A stretch of 64,000 nt of DNA from Enterobacter sp. ENT03 (lineage in GTDB: Bacteria; Pseudomonadota; Gammaproteobacteria; Enterobacterales; Enterobacteriaceae): contig NZ_JAHUXA010000005.1 in assembly GCF_019218745.1 (NCBI RefSeq), positions 124,001 through 188,000 on the forward strand, read 5' to 3'. Positions 23,916-34,741 of this stretch are shown here, piece by piece. Position 1 is the stretch's first letter, and the number at the start of each line of letters is the position of its first letter. The translations under genes and the position numbers were made by a program. Below the pieces are notes generated by a model. That model saw nothing but the letters and a program-made list of their open reading frames with translations. It had not been told where the DNA came from and did no database searches.

Positions 23916-24314
23916 ATGACCTGGGAATATGCGCTAATTGGTTTAGTCGTCGGCATCGTGATTGGTGCTGTAGCCATGCGTTTTGGTAATCGCAAGTTAC
24001 GCAACCAGCAGGCCCTGCAATACGAGCTGGAAAAAAATAAAGCCGAGCTGGAAGAGTATCGTGAAGAGTTAGTCGGTCATTTTGCCCACAGCGCCGAGCT
24101 GCTTGATAACATGGCCCATGATTATCGCCAGCTGTATCAGCACATGGCAAAAAGCTCCAGCCAGTTGCTGCCGGAAATGTCTGCTGAGATGAACCCGTTC
24201 CGCAATCGTCTTGCCGAATCGGAAGCGGGCAACGATCAGGCGCCGGTACAGATGCCGCGTGACTATTCAGAAGGCGCATCGGGCCTGCTGCGCGGTGCCC
24301 CGAAACGCAATTAA
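23916..24314 (+). CDS. zapG: Z-ring associated protein ZapG (YhcB, DUF1043)
   Basis: A 132-residue inner-membrane protein with one N-terminal transmembrane helix (WEYALIGLVVGIVIGAVAMRF) and a long coiled coil (about 30-85, ELEKNKAELEEYREELVGHF), then a disordered tail with PVQMPRDYSEGASGLLRG. In E. coli, YhcB links divisome, elongasome and lipid synthesis. The ATG at 23916 was chosen because GGGAG lies six bases upstream; the ATG at 23910 abuts the same GGGAG. Confidence 0.94.
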   Translation: MTWEYALIGLVVGIVIGAVAMRFGNRKLRNQQALQYELEKNKAELEEYREELVGHFAHSAELLDNMAHDYRQLYQHMAKSSSQLLPEMSAEMNPFRNRLAESEAGNDQAPVQMPRDYSEGASGLLRGAPKRN

Positions 24315-24338
24315 CCAACTGTTGAGCCACGTTTTTTA

Positions 24339-24372
24339 CGGGCGCGCAGGTTGCGCCCGCCTCTTCTTTCCC
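24339..24372 (+). terminator. Probable zapG terminator
   Basis: CGGGCGC-gcaggtt-GCGCCCG stem of seven bp followed by a pyrimidine-rich CCTCTTCTTTCC rather than a clean T run. Moderate support. Confidence 0.5.
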
Positions 24373-24485
24373 ATCACAACTATTATTTAGTCATTGTCCT
24401 CATTGTTACCCGTGCAAAATTTCAATAACATCCCTCTGTTACGGGGCGTTTTTCCTTACACTTCAGGTTACGAGAGCCAGCATCA

Positions 24486-25856
24486 ATGAAGAAAAAAAAC
24501 CAGCTGTTGAGTGCGTTAGCGTTAGGTGTCGGGTTAGCGCTTTCTGCGCCGTTACAGACCATGGCGGCGTTGCCGTCGCAGGTTCCCGGCCAGGCCGCGA
24601 TCCCAAGCCTCGCGCCGATGCTGGAAAAAGTATTGCCTGCGGTCGTCAGCGTGCAGGTAGAAGGCACGGCAGTGCAGCAAAATCCGAAGGTGCCGGAAGA
24701 GCTGAAAAAATTCTTTGGTGAGGACGCGCCGGATCAACAGGCGCAGCCGTTTGAGGGCCTCGGTTCCGGGGTGATTATCGACGCCGCCAAAGGCTATGTG
24801 CTGACCAACAATCACGTCATCAACCAGGCGCAAAAAATCAGCGTGCAGCTGAATGATGGCCGTGAGTTTGACGCCAAACTGATTGGCGGCGACGACCAGA
24901 GCGACATCGCGCTGCTGCAACTGCAAAACGCGACGAACCTGACGCAAATTGCCGTCGCCGATTCCGACGCCCTGCGGGTAGGCGATTTTGCCGTCGCCGT
25001 GGGTAACCCGTTTGGCCTTGGCCAGACCGCCACGTCAGGCATTGTGTCGGCGCTTGGCCGTAGCGGCCTGAACCTTGAAGGGCTGGAAAACTTTATCCAG
25101 ACCGATGCCTCCATCAACCGCGGTAACTCTGGCGGCGCGCTGTTAAACCTGAACGGCGAGCTTATCGGCATTAACACCGCAATCCTTGCCCCGAGTGGCG
25201 GCAGCGTCGGAATTGGTTTTGCCATTCCGAGTAATATGGCGCAAACCCTCGCGAAGCAGCTGATCCAGTTCGGTGAAATCAAGCGTGGGCTGCTGGGTAT
25301 TAAAGGCATGGAAATGAGCGCGGATATTGCCAAAGCGTTTGACCTCAACGTGCAGCGCGGCGCGTTCGTCAGTGAAGTGTTGCCAAACTCGGGTTCCGCT
25401 AAAGCAGGGATCAAATCCGGTGACGTGATCGTCAGCCTCAACGGTAAACCGCTGAACAGCTTTGCCGAACTGCGCTCCCGTATCGCGACAACCGAGCCAG
25501 GCTCGAAAGTGAAGCTGGGCCTGCTGCGTGACGGTAAACCGCAGGACGTGGAAGTCACGCTGGATAAGAGCACCTCGTCGTCGGCCAGCGCAGAAATGAT
25601 CGCCCCGGCGCTGCAGGGCGCAACCTTAAACGACGGTCAGTTAAAAGACGGTACAAAAGGCATCACTATCTCTGATGTCGAAAAGAGCAGCCCTGCCGCG
25701 CAGACCGGTCTGCATAAAGATGATGTCATCATTGGCGTTAACCGGGACCGCGTGCAGTCGATAGCGGAAATGCGCAAAGTGCTGGAAGCCAAACCCAATA
25801 TCATTGCCCTGCACGTGGTGCGCGGTAACGATACGCTTTATTTATTATTACGTTAG
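24486..25856 (+). CDS. degQ: Periplasmic serine endoprotease DegQ
   Basis: A 456-residue HtrA-family protease and chaperone of the periplasm. The signal peptide ends at PLQTMAA (about 27). The trypsin-like domain has the triad His110 (TNNHVI), Asp140 (QSDIALL) and Ser215 (NRGNSGGALL), with a shorter LA loop than DegP. PDZ1 (about 255-350) begins at KRGLLGIKG and PDZ2 (about 365-456) ends in LHVVRGNDTLYLLLR. It lies upstream of degS with 88 bp between, which contain a hairpin, so DegS may have its own promoter. Confidence 0.97.
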   Translation: MKKKNQLLSALALGVGLALSAPLQTMAALPSQVPGQAAIPSLAPMLEKVLPAVVSVQVEGTAVQQNPKVPEELKKFFGEDAPDQQAQPFEGLGSGVIIDAAKGYVLTNNHVINQAQKISVQLNDGREFDAKLIGGDDQSDIALLQLQNATNLTQIAVADSDALRVGDFAVAVGNPFGLGQTATSGIVSALGRSGLNLEGLENFIQTDASINRGNSGGALLNLNGELIGINTAILAPSGGSVGIGFAIPSNMAQTLAKQLIQFGEIKRGLLGIKGMEMSADIAKAFDLNVQRGAFVSEVLPNSGSAKAGIKSGDVIVSLNGKPLNSFAELRSRIATTEPGSKVKLGLLRDGKPQDVEVTLDKSTSSSASAEMIAPALQGATLNDGQLKDGTKGITISDVEKSSPAAQTGLHKDDVIIGVNRDRVQSIAEMRKVLEAKPNIIALHVVRGNDTLYLLLR

Positions 25857-25867
25857 GTATTTGTGGA

Positions 25868-25898
25868 GCCGGGCATCATCCCACGTGTGATGCCCGGT
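25868..25898 (+). other. degQ-degS intergenic hairpin
   Basis: A long stem, CCGGGCATCA paired with TGATGCCCGG, with a loop of about ten bases and no T-tract after it. It could stabilise or attenuate the degQ mRNA; it is not a classical terminator. Confidence 0.55.
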
Positions 25899-25944
25899 TA
25901 ACTCATGCTATGCTGCCCATTCTCTCTCTGGTGACGCCTGCATC

Positions 25945-27012
25945 ATGTTTGTAAAGCTCATACGCTCCGTTGCAATCGGTTTGATTGTTGGTGGCCTTCT
26001 TCTGGCTGCTATGCCCTCTTTACGCCAGCTCAACCCTCTGTCGACGCCAAAATTTGACAGCGCTGATGATACGCCAGTGAGCTATAACCAGGCGGTTCGC
26101 CGCGCGGCTCCGGCTGTCGTCAATGTCTATAACCGCAGCGTGAATGCTTCCGCGAACAACCAGCTGGAGATCCGTACCTTGGGTTCCGGGGTGATCATGG
26201 ACGAACGCGGCTACATTATTACCAACAAACATGTGATCAACGACGCCGACCAGATTATCGTCGCGCTGCAGGATGGCCGCGTGTTTGAGGCCTTACTGGT
26301 GGGGTCAGATGCCTTAACCGACCTGGCCGTACTAAAAGTTAATGCGACCGGCGGGTTACCGGTGATCCCTATCAACCGTAAACGCATGCCGCACATCGGT
26401 GATGTGGTGATGGCGATAGGTAACCCGTATAACCTCGGGCAGACCATTACGCAGGGGATCGTCAGTGCTACCGGTCGTATCGGTTTGAACCCGTCAGGGC
26501 GGCAGAACTTCCTGCAAACCGACGCCTCCATCAACCACGGCAACTCCGGCGGCGCGCTGGTGAACTCGCTGGGCGAGCTGATGGGCATCAACACCCTCTC
26601 CTTTGACAAGAGTAACGACGGTGAAACGCCGGAAGGTATTGGTTTCGCTATTCCATTCCAGCTGGCCACCAAAATTATGGATAAGCTGATCCGTGACGGG
26701 CGCGTGATCCGCGGCTATATCGGCATCAGCGGCAGAGAGATCGCCCCGCTGCATACCCAGGGTGGCGGCATCGATCAGATCCAGGGGATCGTGGTGAACG
26801 AAGTGGCACCGGACGGTCCGGCGGCGCGCGCGGGGATCCAGGTGAACGACGTGATCATTTCGGTGAACAGCAAACCGGCGGTTTCAGCACTGGAAACCAT
26901 GGATCAGGTAGCGGAGATCCGCCCTGGCTCAGAAATTCCGGTCGAAGTGATGCGCGAAGACAAAAAACTCTCGCTCAAGGTCACCATTCAGGAATACCCT
27001 GCCACCACCTGA
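25945..27012 (+). CDS. degS: Envelope-stress sensor protease DegS
   Basis: A 355-residue membrane-anchored HtrA protease that cuts RseA when misfolded outer-membrane porin C-termini bind its single PDZ domain, starting the sigma-E response. One uncleaved transmembrane helix (about 4-24) is followed by the protease domain with His96 (TNKHVI), Asp126 (LTDLAVL) and Ser201 (NHGNSGGALV), then one PDZ domain (about 255-350). Numbering and length match E. coli exactly. It ends at a strong terminator. Confidence 0.98.
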   Translation: MFVKLIRSVAIGLIVGGLLLAAMPSLRQLNPLSTPKFDSADDTPVSYNQAVRRAAPAVVNVYNRSVNASANNQLEIRTLGSGVIMDERGYIITNKHVINDADQIIVALQDGRVFEALLVGSDALTDLAVLKVNATGGLPVIPINRKRMPHIGDVVMAIGNPYNLGQTITQGIVSATGRIGLNPSGRQNFLQTDASINHGNSGGALVNSLGELMGINTLSFDKSNDGETPEGIGFAIPFQLATKIMDKLIRDGRVIRGYIGISGREIAPLHTQGGGIDQIQGIVVNEVAPDGPAARAGIQVNDVIISVNSKPAVSALETMDQVAEIRPGSEIPVEVMREDKKLSLKVTIQEYPATT

Positions 27013-27019
27013 CAGACGT

Positions 27020-27051
27020 AAAAAAGCCGGAACACAATTCCGGCTTTTTTT
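27020..27051. terminator. degS/mdh bidirectional terminator
   Basis: AAAAAGCCGGAA-cacaa-TTCCGGCTTTTT, a perfect stem with A and T tracts on both sides, between the convergent degS and mdh genes. Confidence 0.92.
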
Positions 27052-27075
27052 CGCGTTCAGCGACCGCGCAGGCGC

Positions 27076-28364
<1,289 letters not shown>

Positions 28365-28402
28365 TTTGCATAAAAATTCATTTATATGCATAATAATGGT
28401 GT
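28365..28402 (+). promoter_or_regulatory. argR promoter overlapped by two ARG boxes
   Basis: Two ArgR half-operators 20 bp apart: TGCAT-AAAA-ATTCA at 28367-28380, near consensus TGAAT-N4-ATTCA, and a weaker TGCAT-AATA-ATGGT at 28387-28400. Within them lies a promoter with TTGCAT (28366-28371), a 17-bp spacer and CATAAT (28389-28394). Full overlap of operator and promoter indicates autorepression by ArgR-arginine. Confidence 0.8.
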
Positions 28403-28425
28403 TTCTCTCGCCACTCCACGGGTGA

Positions 28426-28899
<474 letters not shown>

Positions 28900-29199
28900 T
28901 TTCACCCTTACCAACGGTTAACGCCCGGGGGATCCCACTGCGGTTTCCCCCATTTCCGCTATTTATCACGCACATTTCTTTAACATTAAGTGCGATTCCC
29001 TGCCTTATTACATTCACCCAGTGAATGAAACCGCACAAAAAACCAAATTCACCTATCAACATGATTTTTATGATTATTTATAGGATCGATGTTAAAAAAT
29101 CGCCGTTTTTAATTCGCTCTGGGTATATAAATCGCTGCCTTTAAAACTAAATGCACAGTGAAACCATTAGCATGGTATTAATTATTCGCGTGACTAGTG
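28900..29199. other. argR-yhcN intergenic region
   Basis: AT-rich non-coding DNA. Near 28927-28951 a GGGGGA...TCCCCC inverted repeat could end argR transcription, but it has no T run. Otherwise I see nothing until the yhcN promoter area. Confidence 0.4.
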
Positions 29200-29227
29200 T
29201 ATACTTGATTCTGTGATGAAGGTCACA
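29200..29227 (+). promoter_or_regulatory. yhcN -10 box with perfect CRP core motif at the start site
   Basis: TATACT at 29200-29205 is a likely -10 box. TGTGA-TGAAGG-TCACA at 29212-29227 matches the CRP core at all ten conserved positions and would lie at about +1 to +16. That position suggests repression rather than activation, if CRP binds. Confidence 0.55.
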
Positions 29228-29268
29228 AAGAAAGGCCTTCAGTAAAAGAATTCGACGAGGTAAACATC

Positions 29269-29532
29269 ATGAAAATCAAAACAACCGTAGCAACCCTGAG
29301 CATCCTTTCCGTCCTGTCCTTTGGCGCTTTTGCCGCTAACTCTATCGGCAGCGACCAGGCACAGAACCGTCAGTCAATCGGTACTGTTTCCGTAGGTGGG
29401 GTGAATGCTTCTCCGATGGATATTCGTGCCGCGCTGGATAAAAAAGCTGAACAAGAAGGTGCGTCTTCTTACCGCATCATCGAAGCCCGTACCGGCGACA
29501 GCTGGCACGCGACTGCAGAACTCTATAAATAA
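29269..29532 (+). CDS. yhcN: Periplasmic stress protein YhcN (BhsA/McbA, DUF1471)
   Basis: An 87-residue exported protein of the YhcN/BhsA/McbA family. The signal peptide ends at SFGAFA (about 22). The mature protein has the DUF1471 pattern: SIGTVSVGG, then SPMDIRAALDKKAEQEGASSYRIIEA, then a C-terminal strand ending WHATAELYK. E. coli YhcN is linked to peroxide and acid stress. Monocistronic, ending in a clear terminator. Confidence 0.92.
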   Translation: MKIKTTVATLSILSVLSFGAFAANSIGSDQAQNRQSIGTVSVGGVNASPMDIRAALDKKAEQEGASSYRIIEARTGDSWHATAELYK

Positions 29533-29556
29533 ATCCTTCTGCAATGCCATTTTATT

Positions 29557-29583
29557 GCCCCTGCACAGCAGGGGCTTTTTTTT
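29557..29583 (+). terminator. yhcN terminator
   Basis: GCCCCTG-cacag-CAGGGGC followed by eight T. Confidence 0.92.
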
Positions 29584-29586
29584 GCC

Positions 29587-29862
29587 TCAGGCGCACACAT
29601 TAAAGCGCAGCGCCCCTTCCAGCTCTTCTTCTGCTTCATCAAATAACAGGATCAGCGCACCATACCGACGCCGCTCTTTTTCCGCCAGATGCGTGAACTC
29701 AATCTCCAGCGGTACCGGCAGGCTTCCCCCGGTCACCACTTCCCAGAGAGAATCCAGATCGTGCACCTTCGTCTGCTGAATATTAAAGGCGCGCGCAAAT
29801 TCACGGTAGAAATCCGTCTGATCCTCGATTTCGTCAAAATCAAAAGTATAAATACTGTTCAT
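29587..29862 (-). CDS. yhcO: Barstar-family protein YhcO
   Basis: A 91-residue protein of the barstar (ribonuclease inhibitor) superfamily. Motifs are [23 protein letters not shown], the helix region [15 protein letters not shown], and the strand [22 protein letters not shown]. No partner ribonuclease lies nearby. The start at 29862 ([11 protein letters not shown]) matches the E. coli protein of 90 residues. It lies 46 bp downstream of the dehydrogenase gene on the same strand, the gap holding a GGCGGC/GCCGCC hairpin, so the two may share a transcript. Confidence 0.88.
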   Translation of the reverse strand: MNSIYTFDFDEIEDQTDFYREFARAFNIQQTKVHDLDSLWEVVTGGSLPVPLEIEFTHLAEKERRRYGALILLFDEAEEELEGALRFNVCA

Positions 29863-29908
29863 GGCCAGCCACCCAGCGCACACAGGCGGCGAGTGCCGCC
29901 GCTGATGT

Positions 29909-31363
29909 TTATAATCCCCCAAGATGCAGGGTTTTCACTTCCAGAAACTCTTCCAGACCCAGCACCGATCCTTCGCGGCCAAGCCCTGATTCTTTAACGC
30001 CACCGAACGGGGCCACCTCCGTCGAAACCGCGCATTCATTGACGCCAATCATGCCGCTTTCAATAGCCTGCGAGACACGGAATACCCGCGCCAAATCCTG
30101 CGTATAAAAATAAGCGGCAAGACCGAACGGCGTATCGTTAGCGCGGCGGATCACTTCCTCTTCGGAAGTAAAACGGAAGCAAGCAGCCAGCGGGCCAAAG
30201 GTTTCTTCGGCGGCCAGTTTCATCCCCTCGCTACAGTCGCCAAGCACAGTTGGCTCCCAGAAGTTACCGCCCACCGCATGGGCCTTACCGCCAGCCAGCA
30301 CTTTCGCGCCCTTCGCCACGGCATCCTCGACATGCTCACGGACTTTATCCACCGCTGAGGGTTCGATCAGCGGGCCAACCACCACACCATCTTCCACCCC
30401 GTTGCCCACTTTCAGGGCGCTGACAGCGCTGGCGAGTTTGCTGACAAAAGTCTCGTAGACCGACTCATGAATATAGAAGCGGTTAACGCTGACGCAAACC
30501 TGCCCGGCGTTACGGAATTTATTGGCAACCGCCCCCTGCACCGCGGCATCAATATCAGCATCGTCGAAGACGATATAAGGCGCATTGCCGCCCAGCTCCA
30601 TCGACACTTTTTTCATGGTTTCCGCGGCGTTACGCATCAGGGTTTTGCCGACCGCCGTCGATCCGGTAAAGGAGATTTTGCGGACCTCCGGGCTTGCCAT
30701 AATGGCGTCGCTGATCTCCGCCGTCGTGCCTGCCACCGCGTTAAGCACGCCATCAGGTACCCCCGCTTTTTTCGCCAGCTGGATCAGCGCAAAGGCGCTG
30801 AGCGGCGTATTATTCGCGGGTTTTATCAAAGCAGTACAGCCTGCTGCCAGCGCCGGGCCGAGCTTACGGGTCAGCATCGCCATCGGGAAATTCCACGGCG
30901 TGATTGCCGCCACCACGCCAATGGGTTCACGGGTGGCAAAAATACGCGAACCGGCTTTGGCGGGCGGAATGATCTCGCCATTCGCACGCTTGGCCTGCTC
31001 GGCAAACCATTGAATAAAGCTGGCGGCATAGTCCACTTCACCCTCAGCTTCTTTCAGTGGCTTGCCCTGCTCAGCGGTCATCAGTTGTCCAAGCCAGGTT
31101 TTGTTCTCGATAATCAGTTCATACCAGCGGTAGAGGATGGTGGAACGCTCTTTGGCGGTTTTCGCGCGCCATGCGGGAAATGCACGGCTGGCGGCGGCGA
31201 TCGCGTCTTCGGTCTCTTTTTTACCGGCTTTTGCGACCTTAGCAATCACCTCGCCCGTCGCCGGGTTGGTCACGTCGAAAGTCGTTGCCAGCGTTTTCCA
31301 TACGCCATCAACAAAATAGCCTGTCTGAAATAGCGCATGATCCTGTAGTGACTGCGTTGCCAT
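29909..31363 (-). CDS. NAD(P)-dependent succinate-semialdehyde-type dehydrogenase
   Basis: A 484-residue aldehyde dehydrogenase most like GabD. It has the cofactor-binding [30 protein letters not shown], the [12 protein letters not shown] turn, the general base in [16 protein letters not shown], and the catalytic Cys in [18 protein letters not shown] (about residue 288). The C-terminal motif [22 protein letters not shown], with the Ser and Arg residues seen in succinate-semialdehyde dehydrogenases, supports that substrate. It is not part of a gab cluster; E. coli has no gene at this site. It could act on other semialdehydes such as glutarate semialdehyde. It ends before yhcO and starts just after the aaeB terminator. 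Confidence 0.85.
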   Translation of the reverse strand: MATQSLQDHALFQTGYFVDGVWKTLATTFDVTNPATGEVIAKVAKAGKKETEDAIAAASRAFPAWRAKTAKERSTILYRWYELIIENKTWLGQLMTAEQGKPLKEAEGEVDYAASFIQWFAEQAKRANGEIIPPAKAGSRIFATREPIGVVAAITPWNFPMAMLTRKLGPALAAGCTALIKPANNTPLSAFALIQLAKKAGVPDGVLNAVAGTTAEISDAIMASPEVRKISFTGSTAVGKTLMRNAAETMKKVSMELGGNAPYIVFDDADIDAAVQGAVANKFRNAGQVCVSVNRFYIHESVYETFVSKLASAVSALKVGNGVEDGVVVGPLIEPSAVDKVREHVEDAVAKGAKVLAGGKAHAVGGNFWEPTVLGDCSEGMKLAAEETFGPLAACFRFTSEEEVIRRANDTPFGLAAYFYTQDLARVFRVSQAIESGMIGVNECAVSTEVAPFGGVKESGLGREGSVLGLEEFLEVKTLHLGGL

Positions 31364-31411
31364 ATGTCCTCCTGATCCTCAGTTTTCGGGCAATAACGTT
31401 AAGTATAGCCA

Positions 31412-31443
31412 TAAAAAAACCGACGCTTCTGGCGTCGGTTTGT
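31412..31443 (-). terminator. aaeXAB terminator
   Basis: On the minus strand AACCGACGCC-agaa-GCGTCGGTT followed by TTTTT, just after the aaeB stop. Confidence 0.9.
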
Positions 31444-31447
31444 CGGC

Positions 31448-33418
31448 TTAACTGTCGGTCAGCGCATGCTGATATTTGTGGAGCATATCCACCAGCCGCT
31501 TCACGGGATACGTCACCTGATCCGGTGCGGACCAGCTGCGCAGCTTCTCCTGATAGACGTCAAGCTCTGCCAGCAACTGCGTAAAGTAGTGCCGCCGTTT
31601 ATGGTCGCTGGTGGCAGACATGACGTGATCCGCCGTGCGCCGCAACTGGCGATGCCAGGCCGACAGATCGGCATTCACCGGCACCGGCGCGTCACGCAAC
31701 CGCTGATGGGCGATGATCAACGTCAGCGCCAGGCGAAATTTAGCAACATCGTCCGGGAATTTGCTCAGCAGTAAAAACAGTTGCTGATACAGCGCTGGCA
31801 GATGGTTTTCTTTACGCCGGGCAGTATTGGTGGTGAGCGAGGAGACCGCCGCAGTCATAAACTGATTGAGCAGCATCCGTCCGGTGCGCGCGCGGGAGTT
31901 ATCGCGGATCAGCACGATCACCGTGAACGCCAGGATACAACCCACAATCTGGCCCAGCGCGCTGTCCAGAAAGCGGCTGAACTCAAAGGTCATCGGGTTA
32001 TCCAGCACGATAATGTTGATGGTGCTCGCCAGCGCCCCCAGCGATCCCAGCCGTCGTTTCTGCACTTCGATACCGATAAAGAAGGCCATTACCGCGAGGC
32101 TGATACATAACAGCAGCATGCTTTGTTGCGTTGAGGGAAGCACCACGAGGAAATAGAACGCGCCTAAGGGGAGCGCCGCCAGCGTACCGTAAACGAAATC
32201 GACGGCCACCATGCGCGGGTTAGGCAGGCGCATCGCCAGCGAAGTCACCACAGCGATCATCACCATCGCGCCATTACCGGATGTCCAGCCGGTCCACAGC
32301 CAGAACAGGGTGCCAAGAATACAGGAGAGGGTGGTGCGCCAGAAGTTTACCATCGCATGATGGCGCTCGGCGGAACCGGCCTTCATCACCGTTTCACCGT
32401 CCAGCACCTCTTCTTCCGTAGCGCTGATTCTGGTATTGCTGATCACGCCGCGCTTGAGCAGCAGATAACGTGTCGCCGCCCTTACCCAGTTGTAAATGGT
32501 GTCCGGCGTATCGCGCTCGCCGGTCCAGATGAGTACCCGGCGTATACGTTTGAGCTGTTTATGCACGTCCTGCGCGGTTTCCACCGGCTCGGCAAAAAGC
32601 TCGCGGAAAGTATCCGTCACCGCTTCCGGGCGGGAATTCTGAATAAGCCAGGTTTCACAGGCCTGGGTGATCAGCGTTAGCGACAGGGTATTAATTGCTT
32701 TCAGCCGCCGGTTTGCGCGCGTCCAGCGCGAGGATTCCATATTCAGGTTGCTGCGCATGCCTTCGAGCGCGTTGGTACGACGCACCAGCGCACCCCAGGC
32801 TTTATCCATCTCTTCACCGCTGCCGTGCATGATGCAGAACTGCATCAGCTGGTATTGCGCCACCAGCAGGCTGTCGAGTTCGCGGTCGATCTCCTGTTTG
32901 ATCGAGCGCGGCGAAAACAGCAGATCCGCAACGATGGCGCAGACGATCCCCAGCACGATCTCGCTGCAACGCTCGACGGCAAACTGCGGCGTCAGCAGCG
33001 GTTCATACTGAATGGTGATCACAATGATCAGCGCGGTATAGCCCGCCAGCCCCCAGGCATAGGAGTTTTCAACGCGCACCAGTGAGGAGATCCAGGTACA
33101 AAATCCGGCCCAGATACAGCACACCACCAGCATCAGCAGTGGCGCACGGATCAGCAGAATAATAATAGTCAGCGCCGCCGCACAGCCGATAAAGGTGCCA
33201 ATAATACGCAGCATCCCGCGGTAGCGGATCGCGCCGGAATAGGGTTCCCCCCCTGCCGCAAAGGCCGGGCCTGCGGCGACAAGCGCCGCCGTCAGTACCG
33301 CCCAGCGCGGGGTTTCAAGCTGGAAGTGAAAGCCGACAAACAGCGCCAGCACAATGGCGCACGCCAGTTTCAGGGCGAAGCGGATGTGCTGTGTGGCGAT
33401 GGAAAAAATACCCATCAT
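31448..33418 (-). CDS. aaeB: p-Hydroxybenzoic acid efflux pump subunit AaeB
   Basis: A 656-residue inner-membrane protein of the FUSC/ArAE family that exports aromatic carboxylic acids with AaeA. Two clusters of transmembrane helices (about 12-170 and 375-520) are each followed by a cytosolic domain, the usual duplicated ArAE layout. The first begins [33 protein letters not shown] and the second [28 protein letters not shown]. It lies two bases after aaeA in the aaeXAB operon, controlled by the divergent AaeR. Confidence 0.96.
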   Translation of the reverse strand: MMGIFSIATQHIRFALKLACAIVLALFVGFHFQLETPRWAVLTAALVAAGPAFAAGGEPYSGAIRYRGMLRIIGTFIGCAAALTIIILLIRAPLLMLVVCCIWAGFCTWISSLVRVENSYAWGLAGYTALIIVITIQYEPLLTPQFAVERCSEIVLGIVCAIVADLLFSPRSIKQEIDRELDSLLVAQYQLMQFCIMHGSGEEMDKAWGALVRRTNALEGMRSNLNMESSRWTRANRRLKAINTLSLTLITQACETWLIQNSRPEAVTDTFRELFAEPVETAQDVHKQLKRIRRVLIWTGERDTPDTIYNWVRAATRYLLLKRGVISNTRISATEEEVLDGETVMKAGSAERHHAMVNFWRTTLSCILGTLFWLWTGWTSGNGAMVMIAVVTSLAMRLPNPRMVAVDFVYGTLAALPLGAFYFLVVLPSTQQSMLLLCISLAVMAFFIGIEVQKRRLGSLGALASTINIIVLDNPMTFEFSRFLDSALGQIVGCILAFTVIVLIRDNSRARTGRMLLNQFMTAAVSSLTTNTARRKENHLPALYQQLFLLLSKFPDDVAKFRLALTLIIAHQRLRDAPVPVNADLSAWHRQLRRTADHVMSATSDHKRRHYFTQLLAELDVYQEKLRSWSAPDQVTYPVKRLVDMLHKYQHALTDS

Positions 33419-33420
33419 GC

Positions 33421-34353
33421 TTAACCGAACTCACGCAGACGGTGAGCCAGTTTGCGGAAGAAGGAGTCCTGGCTTTCGTCCCGGTCTTTTTCGCCGGTGA
33501 TCACCACCGTTGCGGTTGTGCCCGCCGGCCAGAGATTCTCTTTCTGATCGTCAAGGCGAATACGCACCGGCACGCGCTGCGCCAGGCGAACCCATTCCAG
33601 ATTGGAATCAATGGTCGCCATGCCTTTGGCATCACGACTGCTGCTGGCGTTGGTAACCCCGGCGGCCACGCTGTCAACGGTGCCTTTGATCACCCGGTTA
33701 CTGCCGAGCGGCGTAATTTCGGCGCGATACCCCGGGCGCACGCCTTCCAGTTTGGTCTCTTCCATATAGGCCAGCACATAAAATGAATTCTGTTTCACCA
33801 GCGCCACCGCCGTCGAGCCGCGGGTAATAAACTCCCCGGTATAGACGTTAAGGTTGGTGATCCAGCCTGCAGCCGGGGCGCGGATCACGGTACGTTCGAG
33901 ATCCAGTTTTGCCAGATCCAGCGTCGCCTGGGCTTTTGCCTGCTGGTGGATCACCGTCTGCAAGACGTTGTTGGACTGGTCAATCTCCTCGCGGGACATC
34001 GCCTGAATGCCTAATTGATTACGCCGTCCGGCTTCGCGGCGTTTTTCACTTGCCAGTGCGCGATAGTACGCCACATCAGCCTCCGCTTCTTCGACGGCTT
34101 TTTGATAGCGCGGCTGATCGATGGTGAACAGCACCTGATCTTTCTGTACTAGTTGGTTATCGTGAACCTTTACATCGGTGATCAGCCCCGCGACATCCGG
34201 CGCGATGGCAACCACATCCGCACTAAAACGCGCGTCACGTGTCCACGGCGATTCGGTGTAATAGACCCAGGCGCGAAAGATGGCAATAAATGCCAGAATA
34301 ACCATCACCACGGTGATGGCAGTACGGCTAAAATTTCTTGTTAGTGTTTTCAC
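33421..34353 (-). CDS. aaeA: p-Hydroxybenzoic acid efflux pump subunit AaeA
   Basis: A 310-residue HlyD/MFP-type periplasmic adaptor for AaeB. One N-terminal transmembrane anchor (about 12-32) is followed by the lipoyl half-motifs ([33 protein letters not shown] and [18 protein letters not shown]) flanking a coiled-coil hairpin (about 90-150), and a beta-barrel domain with [25 protein letters not shown]. The length is identical to E. coli AaeA. Confidence 0.96.
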   Translation of the reverse strand: MKTLTRNFSRTAITVVMVILAFIAIFRAWVYYTESPWTRDARFSADVVAIAPDVAGLITDVKVHDNQLVQKDQVLFTIDQPRYQKAVEEAEADVAYYRALASEKRREAGRRNQLGIQAMSREEIDQSNNVLQTVIHQQAKAQATLDLAKLDLERTVIRAPAAGWITNLNVYTGEFITRGSTAVALVKQNSFYVLAYMEETKLEGVRPGYRAEITPLGSNRVIKGTVDSVAAGVTNASSSRDAKGMATIDSNLEWVRLAQRVPVRIRLDDQKENLWPAGTTATVVITGEKDRDESQDSFFRKLAHRLREFG

Positions 34354-34360
34354 ATCAACC

Positions 34361-34564
34361 TCAGTCGAACAGGCGCGTCAGTAAATAAAATAAGCAGCAA
34401 TATAGCGCTGTATTAAACAATGCCGGGTGCCAGACAAAATCGTAGATCCCGGTCGGGAGCAACAGTCGGCGCACCAGCCAGAAAAGCGCCAGTGATATAA
34501 GTAACTCAAAGAATATCGGTGGGAACGACAGACCGAACACCACGACCACGGGAAACAGACTCAT
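34361..34564 (-). CDS. aaeX: Small membrane protein AaeX (DUF1656)
   Basis: A 67-residue DUF1656 protein with two hydrophobic helices ([24 protein letters not shown] and [21 protein letters not shown]). It accompanies AaeAB, but its role is unknown and it is dispensable for efflux in E. coli to my knowledge. The start at 34564 ([11 protein letters not shown]) fits the family length; a start 14 codons upstream is unlikely. It is the first gene of aaeXAB. Confidence 0.92.
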   Translation of the reverse strand: MSLFPVVVVFGLSFPPIFFELLISLALFWLVRRLLLPTGIYDFVWHPALFNTALYCCLFYLLTRLFD

Positions 34565-34704
34565 GTTGACCTTGATTAAAGCGTGCAGGAGATAAGTATT
34601 ATTCACGTCACCGCAGGAATAAGGGCCAGAAAGGCCAGGCGAGAGTGACGTATCTGTTATTCAGCTAACTATATACTAGCCTAACTGTTATGCTGTTATC
34701 TATA

Positions 34705-34726
34705 TAGTGTGATCTAAATCACTTTT
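34705..34726. promoter_or_regulatory. Strong CRP-like palindrome between aaeX and aaeR
   Basis: TGTGA-TCTAAA-TCACT at 34708-34723 differs from the CRP core in one of ten positions, and the N6 centre TCTAAA is close to the ideal TCTAGA. It lies 16-19 bp before the aaeR ATG and roughly 50-60 bp upstream of a TATAGT -10-like box (34673-34668, minus strand) for aaeX. Confidence 0.65.
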
Positions 34727-34741
34727 AAGCCAGAGTGAACA

